This document shows positions 35,904 through 44,617 of a DNA stretch of 64,000 nucleotides, piece after piece; positions within the stretch are counted from its first letter, which is position 1; each line of letters starts with the position of its first letter. Source of the DNA: Paenibacillus macerans (GTDB lineage Bacteria > Bacillota > Bacilli > Paenibacillales > Paenibacillaceae); the NCBI RefSeq assembly GCF_023715465.1, contig NZ_JAMBOE010000001.1, positions 682,001-746,000 on the forward strand, given 5' to 3'. The position numbers and the translations under genes are program-made. The notes beneath the pieces are model-generated. The model was not told where the DNA came from. It ran no database searches and saw nothing but the letters and a program-made list of their open reading frames with translations.

Positions 35904-37082
35904 ATGCCTGGAAGCGCTTTATTTATTCATCACGAAGAAGAGTTGAAATACAGGTTCCATGACCGGCACCCGTTCCATCCGATCCGGTTGGATTTAACGA
36001 TGGATTTGTTAAAGGAGCTTGGCGCCTTGAAGCCGGATCATTTGCTCCGGCAGCGTCCGGCGACGGAGGAAGAACTGCTGTGGATTCATCAGCCCGCTTA
36101 TGTGGAAGCCGTAAAAAACTTAAGCCGGACTTCGCCGGATCCAGCCTGGGTCAGCCGTGCCGAGCAATACGGCTTGCTGGATGAAGACACGCCGTACTTT
36201 GCCGGGATGCACGAGGCGGCCTCCTGCATCGTAGGCGGCACCGTAGCGGCGGTCGAAGCGGTGCTGTCGGGCGCGAGCACGCACGCCCTCCATTTGGGCG
36301 GCGGGCTGCATCACGCCCTGCCCTCCAAAGCCGCGGGCTTCTGCGTTTACAACGACGCCGCCGTGGCAATTGACTACGCCCGCCGCCGTTACGGCGCGCG
36401 CGTGCTTTACGTGGACACGGACGTCCACCACGGGGATGGGGTGCAATGGAGCTTTTATTCGGACCCGGATGTATGCACTTATTCTATTCACGAAACAGGC
36501 AAATATCTGTTTCCGGGGACCGGATTTTTGCCGGAGCGCGGGGAGCATCAAGGCTACGGCGCCTGCATGAACCTTCCCCTGCAGCCATACACTGAGGACG
36601 ATTCATGGATAGAGTGCTTTGAGCAGTCCGTTCGGCGCCTGGCGGACCATTTTCGTCCTGATCTGATCGTCAGCCTGCACGGCTGTGACGCCCATGCCCT
36701 GGACCCGTTGTCCCATATCCACTGCAGCATGGAGATTTACCGGCAAATGCCCGAGATCCTGCACGAGCTTGCCCATACGTACTGCGAAGGGCGCTGGGCC
36801 GCGGTCGGCGGAGGCGGCTACGATTTCTGGCGGGTCGTTCCGCGCGCCTGGAGTCTGCTCTGGCTTGAGATGAGCGGCCACCCGCTAAAGGAGACCTTAA
36901 CGCTGCAGCCGGATGCCAAACTCCCGGAAGCCTGGATAAAACGGTGGCAAAACCAAACGTCCTTTGCGCTCCCGGACACCTGGCTGGACGATCTGTCGCA
37001 TTGGAACGGCATTCCCCGCCGGGCGGAAATCACGGCCAAAAACCGCGAGACGCTCGCGGTTGCATTGCAGGATTATCTATAG
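35904..37082 (+). CDS. acuC: AcuC, class I-like (zinc) protein deacetylase
   Basis: The 392-residue histone-deacetylase-fold enzyme removes acetyl from AcsA Lys551 and reactivates it. HLGGGLHHA near residue 131 (catalytic His pair), DTDVHHGDGVQ near 172 (Zn ligands Asp and His), FPGTGFLPERG near 203, and HGCDAHALDPLSHI near 260 (third Zn ligand Asp) are present in the right order. AAGGAAGG precedes the ATG. It forms a two-gene acuA-acuC operon. Its last codons overlap mtnN on the other strand by 6 nt, so no terminator fits between them. Confidence 0.94.
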   Translation: MPGSALFIHHEEELKYRFHDRHPFHPIRLDLTMDLLKELGALKPDHLLRQRPATEEELLWIHQPAYVEAVKNLSRTSPDPAWVSRAEQYGLLDEDTPYFAGMHEAASCIVGGTVAAVEAVLSGASTHALHLGGGLHHALPSKAAGFCVYNDAAVAIDYARRRYGARVLYVDTDVHHGDGVQWSFYSDPDVCTYSIHETGKYLFPGTGFLPERGEHQGYGACMNLPLQPYTEDDSWIECFEQSVRRLADHFRPDLIVSLHGCDAHALDPLSHIHCSMEIYRQMPEILHELAHTYCEGRWAAVGGGGYDFWRVVPRAWSLLWLEMSGHPLKETLTLQPDAKLPEAWIKRWQNQTSFALPDTWLDDLSHWNGIPRRAEITAKNRETLAVALQDYL

Positions 37083-37781
37083 CTGCCGCAACATATCGTT
37101 CAGAATTTCAAACGAGCGCCGCGCGGCCAACTTCGTGAATTCGGCGAAGCTCATATCCGCCGAACCATCCGCTTTATCGGAGATGGAACGCAGGACGACA
37201 AACGGCACTTTATTCATATAGCAGACCTGGGCAAGCGCGGCGCCTTCCATCTCCACGCAGGCTCCCTCCATCTCCCCGTACAGCACCAAGCTGACAAACT
37301 CGCGGTCGGCGATAAATTGATCGCCGGACAGTACCCGGCCGGCGATGTATTTGTGATCCCGGCACAGCCGGGCGCAGGCCCGTTCGGCCAAACAGATGAA
37401 CGCCGGGTCCGCAGGGTAGTCGGACACTTCCTGATAAGGCACCGTTCCACGCGGATAGCCAAGCGGTCTTACATCCATATCATGCTGCTGGCAGGAAGAC
37501 GAGATGACGATGTCGCCAACTTCCAGATCCGGATGAACCGCTCCGGCTACGCCCGTAAACCATATGGCGCCGGCCTCAAAGCGGTCGATCAGCAATTGCA
37601 CCGCTAACGCCGCGTTCACCTTCCCAACCCCGGATTTGCAGATGACGACGTCCTTCCCGTGCAACCGCCCTTTCACAAAGCGGATGCCCGCCATAACGGC
37701 CGTTTCCTGGTTTTCCACCCGCTCCAGCAGCAGGGCGATTTCTTCGTCCATGGCGCCCATCAAACCAATCGTTTTAGCCAT
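37077..37781 (-). CDS. mtnN: 5'-methylthioadenosine/S-adenosylhomocysteine nucleosidase
   Basis: The 234-residue nucleosidase splits MTA and SAH to adenine plus methylthioribose or ribosylhomocysteine, clearing SAM by-products. It shows GLMGAMDEE near 5-13 (catalytic Glu), FTGVAGA near 79, CVEMEGAALAQV near 173 (ribose-binding Glu/Met) and SDKADGSADMSF near 200 (catalytic Asp). AAAGGAG lies upstream of the ATG at 37781; upstream in-frame Met residues overlap another gene's terminator zone. It is convergent with acuC (6-nt overlap) and downstream of ccpA on the same strand but separated by a terminator. Confidence 0.95.
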   Translation of the reverse strand: MAKTIGLMGAMDEEIALLLERVENQETAVMAGIRFVKGRLHGKDVVICKSGVGKVNAALAVQLLIDRFEAGAIWFTGVAGAVHPDLEVGDIVISSSCQQHDMDVRPLGYPRGTVPYQEVSDYPADPAFICLAERACARLCRDHKYIAGRVLSGDQFIADREFVSLVLYGEMEGACVEMEGAALAQVCYMNKVPFVVLRSISDKADGSADMSFAEFTKLAARRSFEILNDMLRQL

Positions 37782-37812
37782 GCTTATCACTCCTTTGATT
37801 TCCCAAATACTC

Positions 37813-37842
37813 AAAAAAGCTCCTTAAAAAAGGAGCTTTTTC
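37813..37842 (-). terminator. ccpA terminator
   Basis: AAGCTCCTT, an AAAA loop and AAGGAGCTT with A/T tracts on both sides. Strong on the minus strand, 65 nt after ccpA. Confidence 0.85.
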
Positions 37843-37907
37843 CGTCGTTTAACCTTTTTCATATATATTTTTCTGTGTCTTATATCTCTTTCTACAAAGA
37901 AAACGCA

Positions 37908-38912
37908 CTACACGTGGCTGACCGACAATCGCAAAATCGTCTCATGCGGCAAAATCACGCGAGGATTCTCCACGTTCTCTTTCTTCATCAGTTTGGTCAG
38001 CAAACGCATCGCCACCGCACCCAAATCATACATCGGCTGGGCAACGGTCGTGAGCTGCGGACGCACCATCGAAGCCATGCGGATGTTGTCAACGCTGATA
38101 ATCGAAAAATCGTCAGGAACCTTCAGTCCCTCATCCTGAATGCTGTGAATCGCGCCGATAGCCATTTCGTCCGTGGCCGCAAAGATGGCCGTAGGACGTT
38201 TCTTAAGCCCCAGGAAATACTTCATCGCTTCCACGCCGGATTCGTAACGGTAGTTGCCGATCCGCACCAAATCTTCCTGGTACTGAATCCCCGCCGTTTC
38301 CAACGCACGCTTGTAGCCCTGGAAACGGGCATAACCGTTGGCCGGATCCTGCAGCGTTCCGCTGATCATCGCGATATCCCGGTGGCCATGGCGAATCAGC
38401 GTGCTGACCGCATCAAACGCAGCCGCTTCGTGGTCGATATCCACCGACGGATACTGTCCTTTCTCATCGCTCGTCGCGCAAAGCACGATCGGGACCGATG
38501 ACGTCTGGAACGCTTGAATATGCTCGTCCGTCACGGTGCCGCCCATAAACAGGAGCCCGTCCACTTGCTTCTCAAGCAGCGTATTGATGACGCGGATTTC
38601 CTTCTCCTTCCGCTTGTCGGCGTTACATAAAATAATGTTATAGTGATACATGTTCGCAATATCTTCGATACCCCGGGCGATTTCCGCAAAAATCGAATTC
38701 GAAATATCGGGGATCACCACGCCTACCGTGGTGGTCTTCTTGCTGGCGAGACCCCGAGCGACCGCGTTTGGACGGTAGCCCAACCGTTCGATCGCTTCGT
38801 ATACCTTTTTCCGGGTCTGCGGTTTCACATTGGGGTTGTTGTTGACAACCCGGGAAACCGTGGCCATCGAGACGCCTGCTTCACGTGCCACATCGTAAAT
38901 GGTAACCGTCAC
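37908..38912 (-). CDS. ccpA: catabolite control protein A
   Basis: The 334-residue LacI-family regulator works with Ser-phosphorylated HPr or Crh at cre sites. The DNA-binding domain reads [20 protein letters not shown] and then [14 protein letters not shown], matching CcpA closely, and a sugar-binding-like effector domain follows. The start is a GTG at 38912 with GGAGA 7 nt upstream; a further in-frame GTG at 38942 lacks a site. In B. subtilis ccpA lies near the acu genes and ytxJ; the same neighbours are here. The likely local target is the cre upstream of acsA. Confidence 0.95.
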   Translation of the reverse strand: MTVTIYDVAREAGVSMATVSRVVNNNPNVKPQTRKKVYEAIERLGYRPNAVARGLASKKTTTVGVVIPDISNSIFAEIARGIEDIANMYHYNIILCNADKRKEKEIRVINTLLEKQVDGLLFMGGTVTDEHIQAFQTSSVPIVLCATSDEKGQYPSVDIDHEAAAFDAVSTLIRHGHRDIAMISGTLQDPANGYARFQGYKRALETAGIQYQEDLVRIGNYRYESGVEAMKYFLGLKKRPTAIFAATDEMAIGAIHSIQDEGLKVPDDFSIISVDNIRMASMVRPQLTTVAQPMYDLGAVAMRLLTKLMKKENVENPRVILPHETILRLSVSHV

Positions 38913-39020
38913 ATTCTTCTCTCCATTGCCATAGATTTTCACTCGTTCATCCGGGAAAGTCCCGGAGCTTCAATTAAATTTATGATACGACAAAATACTA
39001 CTTTATGCAATGACAACGCT

Positions 39021-39365
39021 TCAAAGCTTCAGAATTCCTTGCAGCGCTGCCTGTGTAATGCTTGAATGGGAGGTGTGCCAGACGGCTTGTCCGTCCTTGA
39101 CCAATATAGCCTGTGGGGATTCGTGTTTGACGCCCAGACGCTCCGCGGCCTCGTTCGACACAGCTCGATCTTCAATGACATATATCAGCCCGTATGTAAC
39201 GTCTTCACGCGGATGGCCGTGCAAATAGGCTTCCGCTTCCCGGTGCGCCCCTGCGCTGATCGGACAGCGTGTACTATGTTTGAAGAGCAGAAGCGGCTTG
39301 CTTGCCGAAGCTTCAAGCGCCTCATGGAGCTGCTCAGTCGAAGTTATTCTGATCCACTTGGACAT
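39021..39365 (-). CDS. ytxJ: bacillithiol system protein YtxJ (BrxC-like)
   Basis: The 114-residue thioredoxin-fold protein has a monothiol active site, STRCPIS, near residues 31-37, preceded by LLLFKHS. In Bacillaceae this group (BrxC/YtxJ) is linked to removal of bacillithiol from proteins. The C-terminal strand-helix pair ending HSSITQAALQGILKL is complete. A GGGGATGG site lies upstream of the ATG. It lies upstream of ccpA on the same strand, as in the B. subtilis ytxJ-ccpA neighbourhood, with a 108-nt gap. Confidence 0.9.
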   Translation of the reverse strand: MSKWIRITSTEQLHEALEASASKPLLLFKHSTRCPISAGAHREAEAYLHGHPREDVTYGLIYVIEDRAVSNEAAERLGVKHESPQAILVKDGQAVWHTSHSSITQAALQGILKL

Positions 39366-39482
39366 GATTGTTCCATCCCCTTTTCAATAACACTTACCAC
39401 AGGTTCTTTTGATATATTATCAAAAAGGGAAATAAAAATACAACCTGAAATGAAAAAAACATGAAAATGACAATGAATTTAC

Positions 39483-39917
39483 TTAAGAAAGCTGACGATT
39501 TTTGATAAATTTGGACAATTGAGCCAAACGTTTGGAAATATCATCCATCCACTCCGTATCGCCCAGGTTCTTCGCGCAGCCGAATAAATCGAGCAAAAGG
39601 TTGATTTTCTCCTCGCATTGCTGCTCAAGCAGCGCTTCGAAGGAAGACGTCTCCATCCGGTTCCACTGGCGGTAAATTCCGAAAATCAAATCGGCCAGTT
39701 CATTCCGCTCGGTAAAATAAATCCGCTCTTCCGTCTGCTCCCGCTTAAGCTTGGCCAGCATGTCGGTTAAATCCGTTTTCACTTCCGGCAGCACTTCATA
39801 ATAACTGCAATCCTCGCATTCATAAATCGGAACCCGATCGATCTCATAGATTCCTTCAAAAATAACCAGCCTGAAACCTAGATTCATCATTTGCCCGCAA
39901 TGACAGTGCTTTCGCAC
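39483..39917 (-). CDS. uncharacterised zinc-ribbon-like protein
   Basis: This ~144-residue protein is not recognised. Its N-terminus has CHCG near residue 5-8 and CEDC near 35, which together look like a small zinc ribbon of YgiT type, followed by a helical acidic body (ETSSFEALLEQQCEEKINLLLDLFG). It has no signal peptide or membrane segment. The GTG at 39917 is preferred since GAGGTG lies 6 nt upstream; a GTG 9 nt further upstream is possible. No partner gene for a YgiT/MqsA-type antitoxin is adjacent. It could be a redox or transcription accessory factor, but that is a guess. Confidence 0.65.
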   Translation of the reverse strand: MRKHCHCGQMMNLGFRLVIFEGIYEIDRVPIYECEDCSYYEVLPEVKTDLTDMLAKLKREQTEERIYFTERNELADLIFGIYRQWNRMETSSFEALLEQQCEEKINLLLDLFGCAKNLGDTEWMDDISKRLAQLSKFIKNRQLS

Positions 39918-40144
39918 GGTACCCACCTCATCTTAATCTACTGCATTTTTAGTTGCTGCGATGAATACTATATATATTCGACCTTCCCGAGGTATCTCCT
40001 TCCATTAGCAGAACATACTTATATTTACCATCCATGGAAAGCGTTTTGGAGCCTCAGGGCATGAAAATACTCATCATTTTTGATACAATTAAAATATTGA
40101 ATGGGAATTTCGTCAAGGGCGCCAAATGATAGGAGGAGATGATT

Positions 40145-40669
40145 TTGAGACTTACTGGTAAAAAGATTATCGCTTTGGTAGACGAAGATTTTGAGGATTT
40201 GGAGCTTTGGTACCCGGTCTATCGCGTTCGCGAGGAAGGTGCGGAAGTCCGGCTTGTTGGTGCGGAGAAAGGCAAAAAATACATAGGGAAGTACGGGGTA
40301 CCGGCCGAAGCCGAACTTTCCTTTGAGGAAATCGATTCCAGCGACTATGACGGCATCCTTGTCCCCGGAGGATGGGCTCCGGACAAGCTGCGCCGGTACG
40401 GGAAAGTGCTGCAAATCGTCCGCGAGATGCATGAAGCGAAAAAACCGATCGGCCAAATCTGCCACGCCGGCTGGGTGCTTATCTCCGCCGGGATTTTAAA
40501 GGGCGTGACCGTGACGTCCACGCCAGGGATCCGCGACGATATGGAGAACGCCGGAGCCATCTGGAAAGATAAACAGGTTGTCGTCGACGGACATATCGTT
40601 TCCGCCCGCCGTCCGCCGGATTTGCCGGAATACGGCAAAGCTTTCGTTGATGCGCTGGCCGCGCGATAA
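40145..40669 (+). CDS. DJ-1/PfpI-family protein
   Basis: The ~174-residue class I glutamine-amidotransferase-like protein has GKKIIALVDEDFEDLELWYP (catalytic Glu/Asp region), YDGILVPGGWAPD near 75 and the nucleophile elbow GQICHAGW near 106 with Cys. PfpI/YraA-type members act as proteases, chaperones or glyoxalase/deglycase enzymes in stress. The start is a TTG at 40145 with AGGAGG 8 nt upstream; the ATG at 40139 is in frame but too close to that site. The gene is monocistronic and convergent with ptsI over a bidirectional terminator. Confidence 0.88.
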   Translation: MRLTGKKIIALVDEDFEDLELWYPVYRVREEGAEVRLVGAEKGKKYIGKYGVPAEAELSFEEIDSSDYDGILVPGGWAPDKLRRYGKVLQIVREMHEAKKPIGQICHAGWVLISAGILKGVTVTSTPGIRDDMENAGAIWKDKQVVVDGHIVSARRPPDLPEYGKAFVDALAAR

Positions 40670-40688
40670 ATTGTGAGAATGGCAGTTC

Positions 40689-40826
40689 AATTGGAAAGAA
40701 TCCAATAGATTGACGGAAATCGCACGTCATTTTGAACTCTCATTGGAAAATATCCAATCAAGCGATTGTATTTACCAGTGTTCTTCCAATTCTATTGGAT
40801 ATATCCAATGACGATGCCAAGATTAT
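40689..40826. repeat. dispersed repeat A, copy 2, with extra palindromes
   Basis: The core (40740-40826) starts TCATTGGAAAATATCCAAT and ends ATTGGATATATCCAATGA, inverted copies of each other (each nearly self-palindromic), flanking ~35 nt that include TGTATTTACCAG. A third site, CAATTGGAAAGAATCCAAT, lies near 40688-40706. It resembles 11131-11217. No coding content is seen. Confidence 0.7.
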
Positions 40827-40841
40827 ACTTTCTAAAATCTT

Positions 40842-40882
40842 AAAAAGTCCGGTAAAGCGCAGAGCGCTTTACCGGACTTTTT
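40842..40882. terminator. bidirectional terminator between the DJ-1 gene and ptsI
   Basis: AAAAAGTCCGGTAAAGCGC and its perfect complement GCGCTTTACCGGACTTTTT with an AGA loop; A/T tracts on both sides fit both convergent genes. Confidence 0.9.
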
Positions 40883-40896
40883 GGGCTTAGTAGAGC

Positions 40897-42639
40897 TTAT
40901 TTGCCAAGCCGCTCCTGCTCCATCTCGTAACCGAAACGATCGAGCTCGGCTTCGATTTGGTAGCTGGTCGGCAAGCGGTAGCATGCGGCGCCGGCCTCCC
41001 GGCTTTCCCCTGCATAACTATTTAAAATCCGGTGTTTTACCCGGAGCAGCGACTGCGGCGACATGCTCAAATCGCTGACCCCCAAATGGAGCCACAGCGG
41101 AACCGCCCTCTCGTCCCCGGCCATTTCGCCGCAGACGCTTACCGGAATCCCCGCCTCTTTCGCAGCCTGGACGGTTTGCTTCAGCATGCGGAGAACGGCA
41201 GGGTGATACGGGTGATACATGTGCGCGATTTTCTCGTTCATCCGGTCAACGGCCAGAACGTACTGAACCAGATCATTGGTACCGATGCTGAAAAAGTCCG
41301 CTTCCTGGGCCAGCAGATCGGCAATGGCCGCCGCCGCCGGAACCTCAATCATAACACCGACTTGAACGCCGGGATCAAATCTAAGGCCGCGGGCGTGTAA
41401 ATCCTGTTTAGCATCCGCCAAAATCCGGTTTGCGGCCCGAATTTCCTCCAAGGAGGAGATCATCGGATACAGGATTTTCACGTTGCCGTATGCGCTGGCG
41501 CGCAAAATCGCCGTCAATTGGGTTTGAAAAAGCTCCTTGCTGTCAAGGCTGATGCGGATCGCCCGATACCCGAGCACCGGATTGTCTTCTTCCGGCAGTT
41601 CGAAATATTCGAGCTGTTTATCGCCGCCGATATCCAGCGTCCGGATCACAACGGAATGCGCGCCGGCTTTTTCCGCCACCTGCCGGTATACTTCAAATTG
41701 CTCGTCTTCTCCCGGGAACGAGGCCCGGTCCATGTACAAAAACTCCGTGCGGAACAGCCCTACACCTTCGGCCCCGTATTTCACCGCCAGCTCCAAATCT
41801 TTGACCGAGCTGATATTCCCGGCCAAACGCAGGCGGACGCCGTCCTTCGTTACCGCTTCCACCGCCGCCAGCAGCTGCAGCTGTTCCTTCCGGCGCCGCT
41901 GCTTCTCGGCGACTTCGGTGTAACGCTTGACGATTTCCGGACCAGGATTGAGATATACCTGCCCCTCGTCGCCGTCGATGACCAACAGATCCCCCGTCTG
42001 CAACGGTTCCGCCAGTTTATGCTCAAGTCCGGATACAAGCGGGATGCCGAGAGCCCGGGCCATAATGGCGGAATGGGAAGTTTTACCGCCAGCCATCGTG
42101 ACCATCCCCAGGACATTGTCCGGGTTAAGGTGTACGAGCTGGGAAGGAGACAATTCCTTGGCAACCAGAATATATGGCTGCGTATCCGCGGGCAGCGTAA
42201 TGTCCGGCGTTCCGAGCAAATGCTTAAGCAGCCGGTTCCCGACGTCCTTGATGTCGAGCGCCCGTTCTTTCATATACTCATCGTCCAGCAGATCAAACAT
42301 CGTAACAAAATGATCGATCGCTTCCTTGACGGCCACCTCCGCCGCCTTGTATTGCCGTTCGATGATCCCCCGGATTTCACTCATAAAAACGGGATCCTCC
42401 AGAATGGCCAAATGGGCATCGAAAATGCCCGATTCCTCCGCGCCGACCGTTTCCTTAATTTCGTTCTTCATGACCTCGATCTCGGTTTTGGACGTCCGTA
42501 TGCCTTCGTACAAACGCTCGAATTCCTTGGCGAGATCCACCTTTTCCATCCGTCGATCCGGCACATCCCATTCCCAGGCGGGCAGCACAAAAGCTTTGCC
42601 GATAGCAACCCCCGCTGCTGCTCCGATCCCCTGTATCAT
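40897..42639 (-). CDS. ptsI: PTS enzyme I (PEP-protein phosphotransferase)
   Basis: The 580-residue cytosolic enzyme takes phosphate from PEP and passes it to HPr. The N-terminal HPr-binding helical domain (~20-140), phospho-His domain with GGKTSHSAIMAR (His189) and the C-terminal PEP-binding TIM barrel (LFRTEFLYMDR, GDKQLEYFELPEEDNP, VCGEMAGDE with the catalytic Cys) are complete. The start has a GGGGG-type site. No ptsH lies upstream, unlike the usual ptsHI operon, and the only HPr-like gene in the window lacks the acceptor His, so the true HPr must be encoded elsewhere. Confidence 0.95.
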   Translation of the reverse strand: MIQGIGAAAGVAIGKAFVLPAWEWDVPDRRMEKVDLAKEFERLYEGIRTSKTEIEVMKNEIKETVGAEESGIFDAHLAILEDPVFMSEIRGIIERQYKAAEVAVKEAIDHFVTMFDLLDDEYMKERALDIKDVGNRLLKHLLGTPDITLPADTQPYILVAKELSPSQLVHLNPDNVLGMVTMAGGKTSHSAIMARALGIPLVSGLEHKLAEPLQTGDLLVIDGDEGQVYLNPGPEIVKRYTEVAEKQRRRKEQLQLLAAVEAVTKDGVRLRLAGNISSVKDLELAVKYGAEGVGLFRTEFLYMDRASFPGEDEQFEVYRQVAEKAGAHSVVIRTLDIGGDKQLEYFELPEEDNPVLGYRAIRISLDSKELFQTQLTAILRASAYGNVKILYPMISSLEEIRAANRILADAKQDLHARGLRFDPGVQVGVMIEVPAAAAIADLLAQEADFFSIGTNDLVQYVLAVDRMNEKIAHMYHPYHPAVLRMLKQTVQAAKEAGIPVSVCGEMAGDERAVPLWLHLGVSDLSMSPQSLLRVKHRILNSYAGESREAGAACYRLPTSYQIEAELDRFGYEMEQERLGK

Positions 42640-42813
42640 GTAGTGACCCCCTATGTCCTGCTTTGAAGTTCCGGTTTTCGAAACCGCGGTTCCTTTATAG
42701 GATACCCTCTCTCTATTCCATTATGGTAAGCCCAGCCCAACAAATTTGTCAAAGGAAAAAGCCACAGTCCAAAAGGCCCCTCTTTGCAGACGGGCCTCCG
42801 GCAAAAAAGCTGA

Positions 42814-43242
42814 TCAGCTTCGTTTTCCGATCAAAATGCTGTCCTCCACCTTGATACACCGGTCCATAATGACAGTGAGTCCGCCTTTCGCGGCGATTTC
42901 ATACGCTTCCTCATTAAAAATTCCGAGCTGCAGCCACAGCACGCGCGCCCCGATCTTCACGGCTTCTTCAGCGACCGGAGGGGTCAGCTCGCTGCGGCGG
43001 AATACGTTGACGATATCGACCGGTTCAGGGATCTCCGACAGGGAAGCATACACCTTTTCGCCGAGGATTTCCCCGCTTACGGTAGGATTTACCGGGATGA
43101 TGCGGTAGCCGTTGCTTTGCAACGCCTGCGCGACCATGTAGGAGGTCCGGTCGGTTTTATCCGACAGGCCGACGACGGCGATGTTGCCCGCGTTCAGCAA
43201 AATTTGCTTGATCTCATCACGGCTTGGATTTTCAAATGGCAT
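42814..43242 (-). CDS. CoA-binding domain protein (YccU-like)
   Basis: The ~142-residue protein is a single Rossmann-type CoA_binding domain: IAVVGLSDKTDRTSYMVAQALQ near residues 20-41, then PVNPTVSGEILGEKVYASL and VLWLQLGIFNEEA, ending with DRCIKVED, the typical YccU/YmcA-like tail. Family members bind CoA; function is unknown. The ATG at 43242 has AAAGGGAGG about 10 nt upstream; a TTG earlier in frame is too close. It follows aroA's stop by 54 nt on the minus strand and may share its transcript. Confidence 0.87.
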   Translation of the reverse strand: MPFENPSRDEIKQILLNAGNIAVVGLSDKTDRTSYMVAQALQSNGYRIIPVNPTVSGEILGEKVYASLSEIPEPVDIVNVFRRSELTPPVAEEAVKIGARVLWLQLGIFNEEAYEIAAKGGLTVIMDRCIKVEDSILIGKRS

Positions 43243-43296
43243 TCTAAGCTTCCTCCCTTTCAAATTTGTTCGTGATCAAAAGCTGACTCTATAAGT

Positions 43297-44589
43297 TTAT
43301 TCTACCCGTTCCACGGATGCACCTAGCGAGCTAATATGGTCAAAAAACTGCGGATACGATTTGGCTACGTGATGTGCATCCTTAATAACCAGCGGCTGCC
43401 GGCAGCGCAGACCTACGACGGTGAGCGCCATGATCACCCGGTGATCGTAATGCGCGTTGATCTCCACGCCGCCTTCCAGTCCGGCCGGACGGCCGTGTAC
43501 GATGATTTCCGCCCGGCGTTCCTCCACGTTGGCCCCCGCTTTTTTCAGTTCCTGCAAAAAGTCCGTAATGCGGTCGCACTCTTTGTACCGGAGATTTTCC
43601 ACATTGTAAAAACGCGAGGTGCCGTCGGCGAATACCGCGGCAGCGACCATGGCCAGCACCGCGTCGGTAGCGGCGTCACCGTCGAATTCGACCGGACGCA
43701 GCCGGCCGTTGCCGCGCACGTGCACGGTGCCGTCACTATGGGTGAGCGGCACGTCCATCATCTGCAGCACATCGACGACGGCGCGTTCCCCCTGCTTGCT
43801 GCGCTCGGCCAGCCGGTGAACCTTAACGTCCGATTTCGTGATCGCGGCCGCCGCCAAAATCGCCGCCGACCCGGGGTAATCGCCCTGCACCGTGTAGGTT
43901 TTCGCCTGGTAGTTTTGCCGTCCCGGGACGCGAAAATGCCTATAATCGTCGCTTGCATGGATGACGATGCCCGCCTGCTCCAGCACTTCCAGCGTTTGCC
44001 CCACGACCACCTTCGATTTGAGATCGTCCAGCACTTCGATTTCGCTGTCCTCGTCCAGCAGCGGGGTCAAAAACAGCAGAGCGCTCAAATATTGCGAACT
44101 GACCGCGCCGGATACGCGGATCTTTCCGCCTTTAAGGGCTCCACCACGGATGCGGATCGGCAGGCGGCCTTCGTTGTGTTCGACCCCTACCCCAAGCTGG
44201 CCAAGCGCTTTGATCAAGTCGTCATGCGGGCGTTTGCCCAGCGAATCGGGGTACGTATTGACGAACGTCACATCCGGACAAAGCGAAGCGATCGCCATCA
44301 GGAAACGGAGCACCGCCCCCGCGTTGCCGACGTTCAGCTCCTTAATGTCCTTCGGCCGGCGTCCGAAGCCGGTGATGACGATTTTCTCTTCGTCCTCGTT
44401 CAGCACCGCGCCCAAATCGGCGATGCAGCGGCGCATCGCATCGCTGTCTTCGCTGTGTGCGGGATAATATACGGTACTTGTGCCCTCCGCCAAAGCGGCG
44501 ACAAGCAAATACCGGGTTGTATAGTTTTTGGAAGACAGGGCTCCAATTTCTCCAGTCAACTCAGGCGTAGGCCTTACGATTACGTCCAT
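43297..44589 (-). CDS. aroA: 3-phosphoshikimate 1-carboxyvinyltransferase (EPSP synthase), variant active site
   Basis: The 430-residue enzyme makes EPSP from shikimate 3-phosphate and PEP. Retained motifs: SSK near 19-21 (catalytic Lys) with TTR (Arg26), VSSQYLSALL near 158, NVENLRYKECDR near 326, NAHYDHRVIMAL near 384 and KSYPQFF near 415. The PEP/glyphosate loop reads GNAGAVLRFL (88-97), so positions equal to E. coli Thr97 and Pro101 are Ala92 and Phe96 while Gly96 is kept. Such changes are known to affect glyphosate sensitivity in other EPSPS. aroK is 28 nt upstream on the same strand, an aroK-aroA operon. Confidence 0.9.
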   Translation of the reverse strand: MDVIVRPTPELTGEIGALSSKNYTTRYLLVAALAEGTSTVYYPAHSEDSDAMRRCIADLGAVLNEDEEKIVITGFGRRPKDIKELNVGNAGAVLRFLMAIASLCPDVTFVNTYPDSLGKRPHDDLIKALGQLGVGVEHNEGRLPIRIRGGALKGGKIRVSGAVSSQYLSALLFLTPLLDEDSEIEVLDDLKSKVVVGQTLEVLEQAGIVIHASDDYRHFRVPGRQNYQAKTYTVQGDYPGSAAILAAAAITKSDVKVHRLAERSKQGERAVVDVLQMMDVPLTHSDGTVHVRGNGRLRPVEFDGDAATDAVLAMVAAAVFADGTSRFYNVENLRYKECDRITDFLQELKKAGANVEERRAEIIVHGRPAGLEGGVEINAHYDHRVIMALTVVGLRCRQPLVIKDAHHVAKSYPQFFDHISSLGASVERVE

Positions 44590-44617
44590 TTTTCATTCCC
44601 CTTTTCTTTGTTGATCG

